Shown here: positions 17,385-27,227 of the stretch, piece by piece
Layout of the letters: each line of letters opens with the position of its first letter
Position numbering within the stretch: position 1 is the stretch's first letter
DNA from: GCA-2693325 sp038119905
Lineage (GTDB): Bacteria; Latescibacterota; UBA2968; UBA8231
NCBI GenBank assembly: GCA_038119905.1
Contig: JAYOKQ010000001.1
Coordinates: 1 to 64,000, forward strand
Reading direction: 5' to 3'
Length of the DNA stretch: 64,000 bases
Program-made: the position numbers and the translations under genes
Notes under the pieces: generated by a model
The model's database searches: none
What the model saw: the letters and a program-made list of their open reading frames with translations, nothing else
Told to the model about the DNA's origin: nothing

Positions 17385-19949
17385 TTAGCTCTTGCTCTTC
17401 TCTTTGGCGGCAGCGCGCTGCTGACCCAAATAGAGCACGGGGCTGGCGACGAATATCGAAGAGTAGGTACCGATGATTACGCCGATCAACAGCGTAATAG
17501 TAAAATCCCGGTTGACCTCGCCACCGAATAACATCAGCACGACGACGGCAACCAACGTCGTAAACGAAGTTACTAGCGTGCGGCTCAGGCATTCGTTGAT
17601 ACTCAGGTCAATGATCCCACCAAACCCCTCGCGCCGCGTCAACGGCAGGTTTTCGCGAATACGGTCAAAGACTACGATCGTATCGTTGAGCGAGTAACCG
17701 ACAATGGCCAATAGACCCGCCACGACTGCCAGCGAGATCTCTACGCCTGCCAGCGAGAGTAAACCAAGCGTAATCAGCACGTCGTGAAACAGCGCCACAA
17801 CAGCGGCAATACCATAGAGAAAGCGGTGAAAGCGCCAAGCCATATAGACGAGAATCAACCCCAGCGCTACGAGCACCGCGCGAACGGCCGCACCGCTGAG
17901 TTCCTCGCCGATCTTCGGTCCCACTTTTTCCTGCCGACGAATCCAGTCGACGCCCTGCACGTTGCTGGGAAAGCGCTCCTGTATCGCGGCCATAATGCCT
18001 CGAGCGACCTCCGTTCCCTCTTCGCTTTCGCTGACGCGAATCAGCACATCGTTGGGCGAACCAAACTGCTTGATTTCGCTCTTGCTGAAGTCCATGGTCT
18101 TGTCGTCTACGACGACTTGACCCAGGGCTCCGCGCACTTCTTCAACCTTTAGGGCCGGCTCAAAATGCAGCTCCAGCAGCGTTCCACCGGAAAAGTCAAT
18201 GCCCGTTCGCAAACCATTAATCGCACCGACAGATACAAGTCCTAGTACCAGCAGCGCCCCGGACAGCGAAAAGCCAACCATCCGCTTAGAAAGAAAGGGG
18301 AAGCGCGCGTTGGCCAGAAAGTTAACGGAACCGATACTGAGCGTCTGCGTTCCGCTGCCACGGGTCATTAAATCAAAGATGGTGCGCGTGACGAAAAAGG
18401 CAGTGAACAAGCTGGAGACGATACCGATGCACAGCGTCAGCGCAAAACCGCGGATGGGGCCGGTGCCGAATTGGTAGAGCACAATACCGACGAGAAAGGT
18501 CGTTACGTTCGCGTCTATAATCGCTGACAGCGCATTGTTATAGCCACCTTCAATCGCCGCTCGCACGGTCTTACCGGCGCGCAGTTCTTCGCGAATGCGT
18601 TCAAATATCAGCACGTTGGCATCAACGGCCATACCGATTGTCAGGATAATACCCGCGATACCCGGCAGCGTCAGCGTGGCGTGAAATCCGGCCAAGATAG
18701 CCATGATAAACGACATGTTGAGCACCAGCGCGAGATCGGCAACGGCACCAGCTGCGCGGTAATACAGCAACATAAAAAGCGCGACCAACACCATGCTGTA
18801 TAGCGCGGCGGTCTTGCCCTGTTCGATCGAGTCGCGACCCAGCGAAGGACCGACCGTGCGATCTTCGATGATTTCCACTTCAGCAGGCAGCGCACCGGCG
18901 CGCAGCACGATAGCCAAGTCCTTGGCTTCGTCCTGTGAACCACTACCCGTGATAATTCCACGCCCCTCCGTTATTTTCGTCTGGATCGTCGGCGCCGAGT
19001 AGACGGCCTGGTCGAGGACAATAGCCATGCGCTCGCCGATGTGCGCACCCGTTATGCGCGAAAACTGACGGACGCCCTCGTCCGTCGTCGAAAAATTGAC
19101 GATGGGCTGGCCGAGGTTTTCCACGCTCTGTCCGACGGAAACATAGGCTTCCTGTAGCAGGTCACCGGTCATCTCGGGACGCGCACGCACCAGGTATAAG
19201 TTGTAATACTGGTTGCCTTCTACGCCTTCTGCTTTGCTCGAGAATACAAACTCGACGTCTTTGGGAATAGCGGCCCGAGCAGCCGATGCATTTAGGATAT
19301 CCTTTACGCGGGGCAGGTCGCGCGAACCGACGGCAATATCGCCGTTAGCCAGCGGCACCAGCAGCGAGATGAGACTGCGCTCACCGCTGGCCGCCTCAGG
19401 CGTTTCCCCACCTTCTTCAAAAAGACTCGCTTCTTCCTCAATCGTCTCAGCAGCCGTATCGGCCGATGCCGGCGCCGTCAGCGCATTGATGCGCTGCAGC
19501 AGGCGGTTGCGCTCTTCGTCTGGCTCCAATAGCTGGAACTCAAGTAGAGCCGTCTGTCCGACTAGATCCTTGGCGCGCTGCACGTCCTGCACGCCCGGCA
19601 GTTCGATGATAATGCGGTTCTCACCCTGGCGCTGGATCGTGGGTTCAGCCACGCCGAACTGGTCAATTCGGTTGCGAATGATTTCCTGAGCACGCGCTAC
19701 GGCATCTTGTGCCTGCTCGACGTCGAGCCCTTCCGTTTGCACCTCCAACACCAGGTGAATTCCACCCTGCAAATCCAGACCCAAGTTGAGAGAATGCTTG
19801 TGTAGATCGGCTAGTTTGTCCGGTGCATTCAGATCCATTGCCGAACGCTCTTCAGCCGACATTCCATAGTATTGGATACTCGGAAGTAGATAATAGACCC
19901 CGGCGACGATGAGTGCCAAGATCAGAATGATTCTCCAATTGCGTTTCAT
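17385..19949 (-). CDS. secDF: Fused protein-export membrane protein SecDF
   Basis: An 854-residue fusion of SecD and SecF, the proton-driven accessory of the Sec translocon. The SecD half (about 1-540) has an N-terminal anchor, a periplasmic P1 region starting with LNLGLDLQGGIHLVLEV, and membrane helices with GMAVDANVLIFERIREEL. The SecF half (about 560-850) has GIDFSGGTLLELHF and VGYSLNDTIVVFDRIRENL. A low-complexity acidic insertion (about 170-195) lies in P1. The ATG has AAGGAC upstream. It is followed by a strong terminator. Fused forms occur in several phyla. Confidence 0.95.
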   Translation of the reverse strand: MKRNWRIILILALIVAGVYYLLPSIQYYGMSAEERSAMDLNAPDKLADLHKHSLNLGLDLQGGIHLVLEVQTEGLDVEQAQDAVARAQEIIRNRIDQFGVAEPTIQRQGENRIIIELPGVQDVQRAKDLVGQTALLEFQLLEPDEERNRLLQRINALTAPASADTAAETIEEEASLFEEGGETPEAASGERSLISLLVPLANGDIAVGSRDLPRVKDILNASAARAAIPKDVEFVFSSKAEGVEGNQYYNLYLVRARPEMTGDLLQEAYVSVGQSVENLGQPIVNFSTTDEGVRQFSRITGAHIGERMAIVLDQAVYSAPTIQTKITEGRGIITGSGSQDEAKDLAIVLRAGALPAEVEIIEDRTVGPSLGRDSIEQGKTAALYSMVLVALFMLLYYRAAGAVADLALVLNMSFIMAILAGFHATLTLPGIAGIILTIGMAVDANVLIFERIREELRAGKTVRAAIEGGYNNALSAIIDANVTTFLVGIVLYQFGTGPIRGFALTLCIGIVSSLFTAFFVTRTIFDLMTRGSGTQTLSIGSVNFLANARFPFLSKRMVGFSLSGALLVLGLVSVGAINGLRTGIDFSGGTLLELHFEPALKVEEVRGALGQVVVDDKTMDFSKSEIKQFGSPNDVLIRVSESEEGTEVARGIMAAIQERFPSNVQGVDWIRRQEKVGPKIGEELSGAAVRAVLVALGLILVYMAWRFHRFLYGIAAVVALFHDVLITLGLLSLAGVEISLAVVAGLLAIVGYSLNDTIVVFDRIRENLPLTRREGFGGIIDLSINECLSRTLVTSFTTLVAVVVLMLFGGEVNRDFTITLLIGVIIGTYSSIFVASPVLYLGQQRAAAKEKSKS

Positions 19950-20026
19950 AGCTCGTCCTTACGATGTGCCTTATAGACCCCTTCGGGGCAAAATATTCAA
20001 GATAGACAGCTTTTTAAAATAGACAG

Positions 20027-21037
20027 CTAATCGACAAAGCGAAAGCGTCCCTGCACACCACTAGTAGCTCGGCTCTGCAGACCGCTCTCCGTTTCGCTGA
20101 ATACCAGCGCTTCAACGCGAGGCCATTTCTCGACCAATTCCAGCCCTCGATCCGCCCCCAGGACAAAAATAGCGGTGGACAGAATATCGGCATCCATCGC
20201 CGTTTCTGCCCATACGGTTGCGCTAATCAAACCGCTCGCGGGCCAACCGCTCTGCGGATCCAGTATGTGGTGATAGCGCCGACCAGCCTCATCGAAATAC
20301 TGCTGGTAATCGCCCGAAGTCGCAATAGCCGCCAAACCAACATCTTCGACCTCGAAGTAGCGTTCGGCGTCGCGCGGATGCTGAATCCCGAAGCGCCAAG
20401 GAAAGCCGTCGGGCTTGGTACCCCAGTAGCGGATATCACCGCCCGCCTCGATCAGACCGGCCGAGACACCGGCAGCGCGCAGTTGTTCAACGGCCTGATC
20501 TACTGCGTATCCCTTGGCAGAGGCTCCCAAGTCAATGTGCATGCCCGAACGCAGCAGGCGCACGCCGCTGTCATCGATGTAGACATCGCGATAGTCGACA
20601 AAGGCCAGCACCGAATCGATCGCCGCCGAATCAGGTGCGGAACTAGCATCGGGAAAGTTCCACAGACGCGTCAGCGACCCAATCGTCGGATCAAACGCCC
20701 CGTCGCAGGCCCGCGCCCAATAGAGCGAGCGCACGAGCACGTCGCGCACGGCCGCCGAAGGTTGCACCGAACGCCCAGCAGCCGCTTCAATCGCCGCCAG
20801 TTCACTGTCGGGACGGTAGCGACTCATCAGCGAGTCGACGCGGTCAAACTGGGCAAACGCCTGCGCAAAGAGTTGCTCCGTCGACGCCCTCTCACCGTAG
20901 AGTTTAATCGTTACCAGCGTACCCAGCGCAAGGCGATCTTCTCGAACCGGAAGCTGCGGCTCGGAGGAAGGAGCAATCCACAGGACCAGCGCGAGCGCTG
21001 CCAGGGCAAACAGTGCCCTCTTTGCAATAGCTACCAC
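20027..21037 (-). CDS. apbE: ApbE family FAD:protein FMN transferase
   Basis: A 336-residue enzyme that attaches FMN to threonine of flavoproteins such as Nqr/Rnf subunits in the periplasm. The N-terminus has a hydrophobic export signal or anchor (about 7-24) without a lipobox Cys. Core motifs are HIDLGASAKGYAVD, ATSGDYQQY, HHILDPQSGWP and TAMDADILSTAIFVLGAD. The start is GTG, 12 bases after the natural stop position (21050) of the polyprenyl synthase, supporting co-transcription with it. Confidence 0.92.
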   Translation of the reverse strand: MVAIAKRALFALAALALVLWIAPSSEPQLPVREDRLALGTLVTIKLYGERASTEQLFAQAFAQFDRVDSLMSRYRPDSELAAIEAAAGRSVQPSAAVRDVLVRSLYWARACDGAFDPTIGSLTRLWNFPDASSAPDSAAIDSVLAFVDYRDVYIDDSGVRLLRSGMHIDLGASAKGYAVDQAVEQLRAAGVSAGLIEAGGDIRYWGTKPDGFPWRFGIQHPRDAERYFEVEDVGLAAIATSGDYQQYFDEAGRRYHHILDPQSGWPASGLISATVWAETAMDADILSTAIFVLGADRGLELVEKWPRVEALVFSETESGLQSRATSGVQGRFRFVD

Positions 21038-21049
21038 ATCCGCCGCACT

Positions 21050-21180
21050 TTAGCTGTTGCGCTCGACGACTAAACGCACGGCCAACTCCAATGCCTGGCG
21101 GGCCGGCGTGTCGGGCCGCCCCCCCAAACACGCGGGGGCGTGCGGGTTTTATCCCCGCGCGGGGGGGGCCGCCCCCCCCC
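21050..21180 (-). pseudogene. Corrupted 3' end of the polyprenyl synthase gene
   Basis: Positions 21112-21050 on the minus strand encode DTPARQALELAVRLVVERNS and a TAA. This is the expected C-terminal helix of polyprenyl synthases, in the same frame as the upstream coding region. Between it and the last sensible residues (EEQGG, near 21184) lies about 70 bases of GC homopolymer-rich sequence with an in-frame TAA at 21149-21151. The segment is about 23 codons, about what the family normally has there, so it looks replaced rather than inserted. Confidence 0.6.
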
Positions 21181-22021
21181 CACCGCCCTGTTCCTCAACA
21201 AAGGAGACGATACGCCCCCAATCGGCTTCGCCGTTGTCGTCCTGAGTCAAGAGGGCTTCTATGGCCTGGCGTTCACCATCTGAGGCATTTTGCAGAGCGC
21301 GTATCAAGGGAAGCGTGATCTTTCCCTCGCGCAGATCGTGACCAACCGGCTTACCCATCGTCGTCTCGTCGCCGGTGAAATCCAGTATATCATCGGCGAT
21401 TTGGAAGGCTTTGCCCAAGAGTTCACCGTAGCGGCCCATCGCGTCAATAACGCGCTCGTCGGCTCCGGCAAAAATCGGCCCCAATCGGGCCGAAGCGGAG
21501 ATGAGCGAGGCCGTTTTATCGCTGACCATAGTGAAATACGACGCCTCGCGCGCATCGCGCTGTTGACCAATCTGAATTTCGAATATCTCGCCTAAGCTCA
21601 GGCGCTCTGTCGCGCGCGAGACCACACCCAAGGCAGCCAAATTGCCCAATTCGACAAGCAGGCAAAGCGCGCGAGCCAGCAGAAAATCCCCCATGAGCAC
21701 GGCAATCTGGCCCGTCCACACTTCGTTGACCGATTTGCTGCCCCGGCGCATGGTCGCCGAATCGACGACGTCGTCGTGTACCATCGTCGCGGCATGTATC
21801 ATTTCCACCGCCACCGACGCTTCGATGACTTGTTTGCTATCAGCCAAGCCTGTAGCCTGAGCACTGAGCAGAGCGAGTGCCGGACGCAGGCGCTTGCCTT
21901 TGAGTGTCGACATATAGCGCGCAATATCGTTTGCCAGCTCGACATCGGCCGTCAACACCTCATCTAAGCGCATTTCAAACTGCGCTAACTCGCTGTCTAT
22001 AAGCCCCTTAAAGAGATCCAT
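21149..22021 (-). CDS. Trans polyprenyl diphosphate synthase (IspB/HepT-like), 3' end damaged
   Basis: A class I prenyl elongase making the side chain of quinones or related lipids. The core is intact: GKRLRPALALLSAQATG, the first Asp-rich motif MVHDDVVDSATMRRG, and the second QIADDILDFTGDETTMGK with VGHDLREGKITLPLIRAL. The product runs normally to FVEEQGG and then ends in an implausible tail GGGAAPPARG before a TAA in a GC-rich tract. The true end is probably 21050. ATG at 22021 is chosen; a TTG six bases upstream is also possible. It is probably co-transcribed with apbE. Confidence 0.85.
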   Translation of the reverse strand: MDLFKGLIDSELAQFEMRLDEVLTADVELANDIARYMSTLKGKRLRPALALLSAQATGLADSKQVIEASVAVEMIHAATMVHDDVVDSATMRRGSKSVNEVWTGQIAVLMGDFLLARALCLLVELGNLAALGVVSRATERLSLGEIFEIQIGQQRDAREASYFTMVSDKTASLISASARLGPIFAGADERVIDAMGRYGELLGKAFQIADDILDFTGDETTMGKPVGHDLREGKITLPLIRALQNASDGERQAIEALLTQDDNGEADWGRIVSFVEEQGGGGGAAPPARG

Positions 22022-22163
22022 GCTCAATTTCTACACGTTGGTTAAAGGGCGCTAAACTAAGTACAGCCCATCGGACTGTCAAACAATCGAATTGCCCGTA
22101 TGTCGTTGCATTTACTATACTTTTCACGCTGTATCCTATCCCCCTATCAACGGAGTAAATTTC

Positions 22164-23375
22164 GTGAAGATTACCGAGATCAAAACCTATCTGATGGACG
22201 CCGGTTGGCCACAGTACAATCGCGAGACCAATAGAGAAGAAAAGGGGGGTTGGTCGGCACGCAACTGGCTCTTTGTCAAAATTTTTACCGACGAGGGGGT
22301 ATATGGAGTCGGCGAAGCTTCCGGCTGGCCACGCGTTGTCGAAACCGCTATCCATGACCTAAAGCCCCTACTCATCGGCGAAGATCCCAACCACATCGAG
22401 CGCCTGTGGCACAAAATGCTGGCGGCGCTTATGGGACACGGCATGACCGGCGTAGTTGGCCACGGCGCCATGACCGGCATCGAAATGGCGCTCTGGGACC
22501 TAAAAGGCAAGGCGCTGGGCCAGCCCGTTTGGAACCTATTGGGAGGTAAAATGCGCGATGAGATACGCATCTATGCCCACGCGCATTCGCGCGAACAGGC
22601 GCGCCAGCTCGTCGACGAGGGCTACACGGCCATAAAGACAGGCGGCACGCAGAATTGCATAGAGAGCGTTCAGGCCATACGCGATGAGGTCGGCCTAGGC
22701 ATCGACCTGATGGTCGACGTGCATGGACCGCCCTGGCTAAGCACGCGCGATGCCATTGCGCTGGGCCAGCGGCTCGAGGAATACGACCTCTTTTTTTACG
22801 AAGATCCGGTTGCTCCCGAACACATAGATGCCATCGCGCGCGTCGCCGAAGCCGTGAATCTACCCATTGCTGCCGGCGAACGACATGCGTCCATATGGGG
22901 CGTACGCGAGCTGATAGAGCGCGAAATCATCGACGTAGTGCAGCCCGATACAGGCCGTGCAGGAGGCCTTATGCAAATGAAGAAGATGGCTGCACTCGCC
23001 GAAGCCCACTACTGCACGATGGCTCCGCACGACGGCTCACTCGGCCCCGTCGCCGAGATGGCAGCCGTCCACCTCATGGCGACCATACCCAACTTTCTCA
23101 TCCTCGAGCATTTGGCCGTCGACGTGCCGCAGCGCTACACCGTGATGACGGGCCAACCTGAAATAGCCAACAGCCATATCAAGGTGCCCGATACACCGGG
23201 TCTAGGCATAGATATCGTCGAAGAAGAAATCGCTCGCCATCCATCAAAGGGCAATATCAGCCTGCCGGATAGCAGCTTTGACTACCAGTATTTCATGCCC
23301 AAGCAGCAGCGGGCCCTGTGGCTGAGCGACGAAGAGACGCCACCTCCGGACTACCGCGCTGGACAGATTTTTTAG
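22164..23375 (+). CDS. Enolase superfamily (mandelate racemase/muconate lactonizing) enzyme
   Basis: A 403-residue enzyme probably dehydrating, racemising or cycloisomerising a sugar acid. The capping N-terminal domain starts KITEIKTYL. The barrel shows metal ligands in LMVDVHGPPW, FFYEDPVAPEH and IAAGERH, then VQPDTGRAGGLMQMKKMA and MAPHDGSLGP. This fits the MR/galactonate dehydratase-like group; specificity cannot be assigned. GTG at 22164 is chosen because GGAG lies eight bases upstream, and the frame upstream has no family sequence. It stands alone, divergent from the polyprenyl synthase. Confidence 0.82.
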   Translation: MKITEIKTYLMDAGWPQYNRETNREEKGGWSARNWLFVKIFTDEGVYGVGEASGWPRVVETAIHDLKPLLIGEDPNHIERLWHKMLAALMGHGMTGVVGHGAMTGIEMALWDLKGKALGQPVWNLLGGKMRDEIRIYAHAHSREQARQLVDEGYTAIKTGGTQNCIESVQAIRDEVGLGIDLMVDVHGPPWLSTRDAIALGQRLEEYDLFFYEDPVAPEHIDAIARVAEAVNLPIAAGERHASIWGVRELIEREIIDVVQPDTGRAGGLMQMKKMAALAEAHYCTMAPHDGSLGPVAEMAAVHLMATIPNFLILEHLAVDVPQRYTVMTGQPEIANSHIKVPDTPGLGIDIVEEEIARHPSKGNISLPDSSFDYQYFMPKQQRALWLSDEETPPPDYRAGQIF

Positions 23376-23400
23376 AGAAAGAACCAACGGACGTTGCGGC

Positions 23401-24531
23401 TCAGCGATCGTGGATCGGCCCCTGTCGCAAACGGAGAGAACCGCCACCGCGCCCACCGCAGACCGCCTGTATCTCGGCGACTATAGACAGCGCGATCTCT
23501 TCCGGGGTCTGAGCGCCGATATCCAATCCCACGGGGCTGAACAGCGCGCGGCGAGCACCACTGTCGCCGTCAGCTAAGTCGGCCAGCAGGCGTTCGGTGC
23601 GCTGCTGCGGGCCCAGCACGCCTAAATAAACGAGATCGTGCTGTAGCAGGTGATGTAGCACCGCCTGATCCTGGAGAAAGTTGTGCGACATGACGACCGC
23701 CGCGCAGTTTTCGGCTATTGTCAATTCGGTCGGCCACTGACCAGAGGGCGCCAATAGAACCTCCCGAGCTTCAGGAAAGCGCTCGGGACACGCGTAGAGC
23801 GGACGATGATCAACGACGCTGACGTGCCATCCCATCTCGGCGGCTAGCCGCACGACGGGCCTTGCGTCATAGCCGCCGCCCAACACGACCAAGCGCAGCG
23901 GTGGTCGCAGCACTTCCATCAGCACGGACGCACTACCATCGGCCAGCTCGTAGTGGTGCACAGCAGAGGACGAACGCATTCCCTGCGCGCCATCGGCCAG
24001 CAGGGCATCTACGTCAGCGCGCACGCGCGCGCCCAGCAGAGGATGAGAAAGCTCATCGCGCACGGGCAGACCGCCTCCAGCCGCCAACCGCTGCCCGAGC
24101 TGCGTTCCTTCCAATCCATCAACGTCAACTACCGTTGCAAGCACAGCGCTCAAAGCACCCAGCGCGCTAGCGCGCAGATACTCGATATAGGCCGGCGTCG
24201 TTCCTGCCTTGACCGGCTCGATCAAAACGCATACCCGCCCAGCGCATCCCAGGCCCGTGCCCAACACAATATCGTCTTCTGGAAAGGCATCGTAACGTAC
24301 GATGCGGGGCTGGCCGACTTGCAGTGCCTCCATGGCCTGTTCGCGCACATCGCCTTCAAGGCAGCCGCCGTTGATCGTGCCCTCGCTCTGGCCAAGGGAC
24401 TCGATCAACATCCGCGTTCCCAATCCCCGATAGACAGATCCCTCAGCGCCTACAACCGTAGCCAGAGCATACGGCGAACGCACGACCTCAAGTTCGGCGA
24501 TCCGCCGCAGGATGTTCTGTAAATCTTTCAC
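23401..24531 (-). CDS. XdhC/CoxI family molybdenum-cofactor insertion protein
   Basis: A 376-residue member of the XdhC/CoxI family, which sulfurates or chaperones molybdenum cofactor for xanthine dehydrogenase-type enzymes. The N-terminal domain has GSVYRGLGTRML and TINGGCLEGDVREQA. The C-terminal Rossmann domain starts VVLGGGYDARPVVRLAAEMG and includes YLGVLGPQQRTERLL. It ends the minus-strand run with glcD and glcE, and may serve the CoxM/CoxS-type enzyme encoded at 50.7-52.2 kb, an inference from function only. Confidence 0.85.
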   Translation of the reverse strand: MKDLQNILRRIAELEVVRSPYALATVVGAEGSVYRGLGTRMLIESLGQSEGTINGGCLEGDVREQAMEALQVGQPRIVRYDAFPEDDIVLGTGLGCAGRVCVLIEPVKAGTTPAYIEYLRASALGALSAVLATVVDVDGLEGTQLGQRLAAGGGLPVRDELSHPLLGARVRADVDALLADGAQGMRSSSAVHHYELADGSASVLMEVLRPPLRLVVLGGGYDARPVVRLAAEMGWHVSVVDHRPLYACPERFPEAREVLLAPSGQWPTELTIAENCAAVVMSHNFLQDQAVLHHLLQHDLVYLGVLGPQQRTERLLADLADGDSGARRALFSPVGLDIGAQTPEEIALSIVAEIQAVCGGRGGGSLRLRQGPIHDR

Positions 24532-24561
24532 TCGGTTATCGCCTTGCCAACGCGTGCCAGT

Positions 24562-25701
24562 TCAATCGAGGGCGTACATCTTTCCCGGGTTGAATAGACC
24601 TTGAGGATCGAGAGCTTTTTTTAGCATTTGGTTCATGTGAAAAACGCCGGCATTGGGAGGCGTAAAAGCCTCTTCATTGCGCCCGCCAACTTCGGCCGCA
24701 AAGCGCCAGGCCAGCGCCTGATGCCGAGCAGCCGTGCGATGAACCAGCCCCACTTCAGCGCCCGTGGGCAGGACAGCCCACAGCAGTCCGCCAGCCCAAT
24801 CCAATCCCCACTGACTCAACCCTTCGGCCTTCAGCGCCTCCATCAGCCGCACCATCCGCGTCGGTGGCCCAGAAAAGCGCCAGCGCTGCTGGTCGGCGCC
24901 AGGACGTTGCCAGGTCAGCTCTCGCCACTGGTGCCAATGTGCCTGCGAGGCCTGCACATCGAGCATATCGGCCTGTGCGCACTCTGCGCGCAGTGCTTCT
25001 ATCTGCTGGACGACGGCCGCCTGCGGTCCTTCCACGCGCGCCATCAAGTGCCCTTCGTTTCCAGCGTAGGCCAAGCCGGTAATTTCCAGCGGCCGCCCGG
25101 CCCAGTCGAGTATCTTCTCCAGCGCCTGCGCTGGGGTTAAACCGGCGACCAACAGCGTCTGTTCGATTTCTGGACGCGGCCATACCTTCAGACATACTTC
25201 CGTCAGCACCCCGAGCGTGCCAAACGATCCGGCCATGACCTTGGGCAAATCATATCCGGTGACGTTCTTGACGACTTTGCCACCGCCACGCACCCGCTGC
25301 CCGCGCCCGTCCACCATTTCTACACCGAGCAAGTGATCGCGCAATGCGCCCATTTTAAAGCGTCGTGGTCCCGACAGATTGCAGGCGACAATGCCACCGA
25401 GCGTAGCGCGCTCGCCCCAGCCGGGTGGCTCAAAGGCAAAGCGCTGGTTTTCCGCTGCTAATACCTGCTCCACCTCGCTCAGCAACGTGCCGGGACGGGC
25501 CACCAGAACCAACTCGCCCGGCTCATAGCTCATGATGCCACACAGTGCCGATACGTCGCACGGAGCCCCCACCACCTGACGTCCCAGCGCCCCCTTTGTC
25601 GCACCGGCATAGATATCAAGCGGCTCGGCGCTGTCGCGCGCGCGGCACACTCGCTCCTGGATCGCTTCGGGCGAATCTAACTGCTGGACTTGCTCACTCA
25701 T
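24562..25701 (-). CDS. glcE: Glycolate oxidase FAD-binding subunit GlcE-like
   Basis: A 379-residue VAO-type FAD-binding protein resembling GlcE, a subunit of the membrane glycolate/D-lactate oxidase. The FAD domain shows ERATLGGIVACNLSGPRR, RDHLLGVEMVDGRG and KNVTGYDLPKVMAGSFGTLG. The end LFNPGKMYALD is family-typical. It lies 38 bases after glcD. The usual third subunit, the iron-sulfur GlcF, is not adjacent in either direction, so the complex must draw on a distant gene or work without it. Confidence 0.85.
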   Translation of the reverse strand: MSEQVQQLDSPEAIQERVCRARDSAEPLDIYAGATKGALGRQVVGAPCDVSALCGIMSYEPGELVLVARPGTLLSEVEQVLAAENQRFAFEPPGWGERATLGGIVACNLSGPRRFKMGALRDHLLGVEMVDGRGQRVRGGGKVVKNVTGYDLPKVMAGSFGTLGVLTEVCLKVWPRPEIEQTLLVAGLTPAQALEKILDWAGRPLEITGLAYAGNEGHLMARVEGPQAAVVQQIEALRAECAQADMLDVQASQAHWHQWRELTWQRPGADQQRWRFSGPPTRMVRLMEALKAEGLSQWGLDWAGGLLWAVLPTGAEVGLVHRTAARHQALAWRFAAEVGGRNEEAFTPPNAGVFHMNQMLKKALDPQGLFNPGKMYALD

Positions 25702-25739
25702 CGGTCAGTGCACTCGGGAAACTGGGTTACGCATAGGGC

Positions 25740-27227
25740 CTAGAACCGCTCCAATTCGGGAAACGATTCCTCGCCGGCATGCACGTGCATGGCACCGCCT
25801 TCAATACAGCGGCGCAGCACGGGAAAGACTTTGCCCGGATTGAGCAGTTGGCGCGGATCAAATGCCGCTTTTATATGCTCTTGGGCATCCAGATCGGCGT
25901 CGTTGAACATGCACGGCATTAGATCGCGCTTTTCCAAACCGATGCCGTGTTCGCCGCTCAGCACACCTCCAACCTCGACGCAGAGCTTGAGGATCTCGGC
26001 GCCCAAAGCCTCGGCTTTTTGCAAGTCGCCTTCTCGATTGCTGTCGTAAAGGACCAACGGATGCAGGTTGCCGTCGCCGGCGTGAAAAACGTTGGCCACG
26101 GCCAGACCGTACTGCTCTGAGAGTTCACCGATGCGCTTGAGCACGTGGGGCAGCTGGCCGCGTGGAATCGTGCCGTCCATGCAGTAATAGTCCGGACTGA
26201 TGCGCCCCATCGCGGGAAAAGCCGCCTTGCGCCCAGCCCACAGCTTGAGTCGCTGCTCTTCGTCCTGCGCAACCCGTATCTGGCCGGCACCGGCGCGCTC
26301 CAATAGATCCTGTAGATGCTCCATCTGACAGGCGACCTCGCTGACGGGCCCATCCAATTCGACGAGCAACAGGGCCTCGACACCCAGCGGATAGCCAGCC
26401 CCGACAAAGCCCTCGACCGCCTCTATAGAGAGACGATCCATGATCTCCATACCCGCCGGCACCATGCCGGCAGCAATGACCTGTGCCACTGCTTGGCCGG
26501 CGGCCTCAACCGAATCAAAGACCGCCATAAGCGCCTGCGCACACTCGGGCTTGGGCAAGATGCGCAGCGTCGCCTCCGTCGTGACGGCGAGCAGGCCCTC
26601 CGATCCAGTGAGCAAACCGAGCAGATCAAAGCCAGCCTGATCCATGCCCTTACCGCCCAGCCGCACAATCTGCCCGTCGGCGAGCACGACTTCTAGTCCA
26701 AGCAGATTATTAGTCGTAGTGCCATACTTGAGACAGTGCACGCCGCCCGAGTTTTCAGCGACATTGCCGCCAATGGAACAGGCAATCTGACTAGAGGGAT
26801 CGGGCGCGTAGTAGAAACCGTGTGCGGCAACCGCGTCGCTTACGCCGCGGTTTGTCACACCCGGCTGCACGGTGACGGTTCGATTCTCCAGATCTACGTC
26901 GAGCACTCGGTTCATGCGCGCCGTGCTCAGCACGATGCCATCTTCCCGCGCGAGCGCCCCACCGGATAGACCCGTACCGGCCCCCCAAGGCACAATGGGT
27001 ATATCCAGTTGGCCGCACACCTCTATGACGGCCGCTACTTCGCCCGCAGCTTCCGGCAGGACCACGGCCAACGGGCGCTGACGATAGGCCGAAACCGCAT
27101 CGCATTCGTAGGCAGCCAGATCTTCGGGATGATGGATTAACTGGTCTTCGCGCAGCACGGCGCGCAGTTTCCCGACGAGCTCATCTCGTCGTCCCAGTCG
27201 CTCTACAACGGGCTCAGGTAGATTCAT
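25740..27227 (-). CDS. glcD: Glycolate oxidase subunit GlcD-like FAD-linked oxidase
   Basis: A 495-residue FAD-dependent 2-hydroxy-acid oxidase. VPWGAGTGLSGGALAREDG binds FAD, followed by APDPSSQIACSIGGNVAENS and GGVHCLKYG. The C-terminal cap carries NVFHAGDGNLHPLVLYD and GGVLSGEHGIGLEKRDLM with catalytic His residues, then QLLNPGKVFP. ATG at 27227 is chosen with GGA nearby; an in-frame GTG at 27266 lacks a ribosome site. It probably forms a glycolate or D-lactate oxidising complex with GlcE. Confidence 0.9.
   Translation of the reverse strand: MNLPEPVVERLGRRDELVGKLRAVLREDQLIHHPEDLAAYECDAVSAYRQRPLAVVLPEAAGEVAAVIEVCGQLDIPIVPWGAGTGLSGGALAREDGIVLSTARMNRVLDVDLENRTVTVQPGVTNRGVSDAVAAHGFYYAPDPSSQIACSIGGNVAENSGGVHCLKYGTTTNNLLGLEVVLADGQIVRLGGKGMDQAGFDLLGLLTGSEGLLAVTTEATLRILPKPECAQALMAVFDSVEAAGQAVAQVIAAGMVPAGMEIMDRLSIEAVEGFVGAGYPLGVEALLLVELDGPVSEVACQMEHLQDLLERAGAGQIRVAQDEEQRLKLWAGRKAAFPAMGRISPDYYCMDGTIPRGQLPHVLKRIGELSEQYGLAVANVFHAGDGNLHPLVLYDSNREGDLQKAEALGAEILKLCVEVGGVLSGEHGIGLEKRDLMPCMFNDADLDAQEHIKAAFDPRQLLNPGKVFPVLRRCIEGGAMHVHAGEESFPELERF

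Noticed and set aside
20267..21073. Plus-strand frame of 268 codons over apbE
   Set aside because: It is antisense to a clear ApbE gene and has no recognisable domain or ribosome site.
21113..21185. A short mobile palindromic element inserted in the polyprenyl synthase gene
   Set aside because: No target duplication or second copy is visible, and the protein length expected for the family is preserved, so insertion is unlikely.
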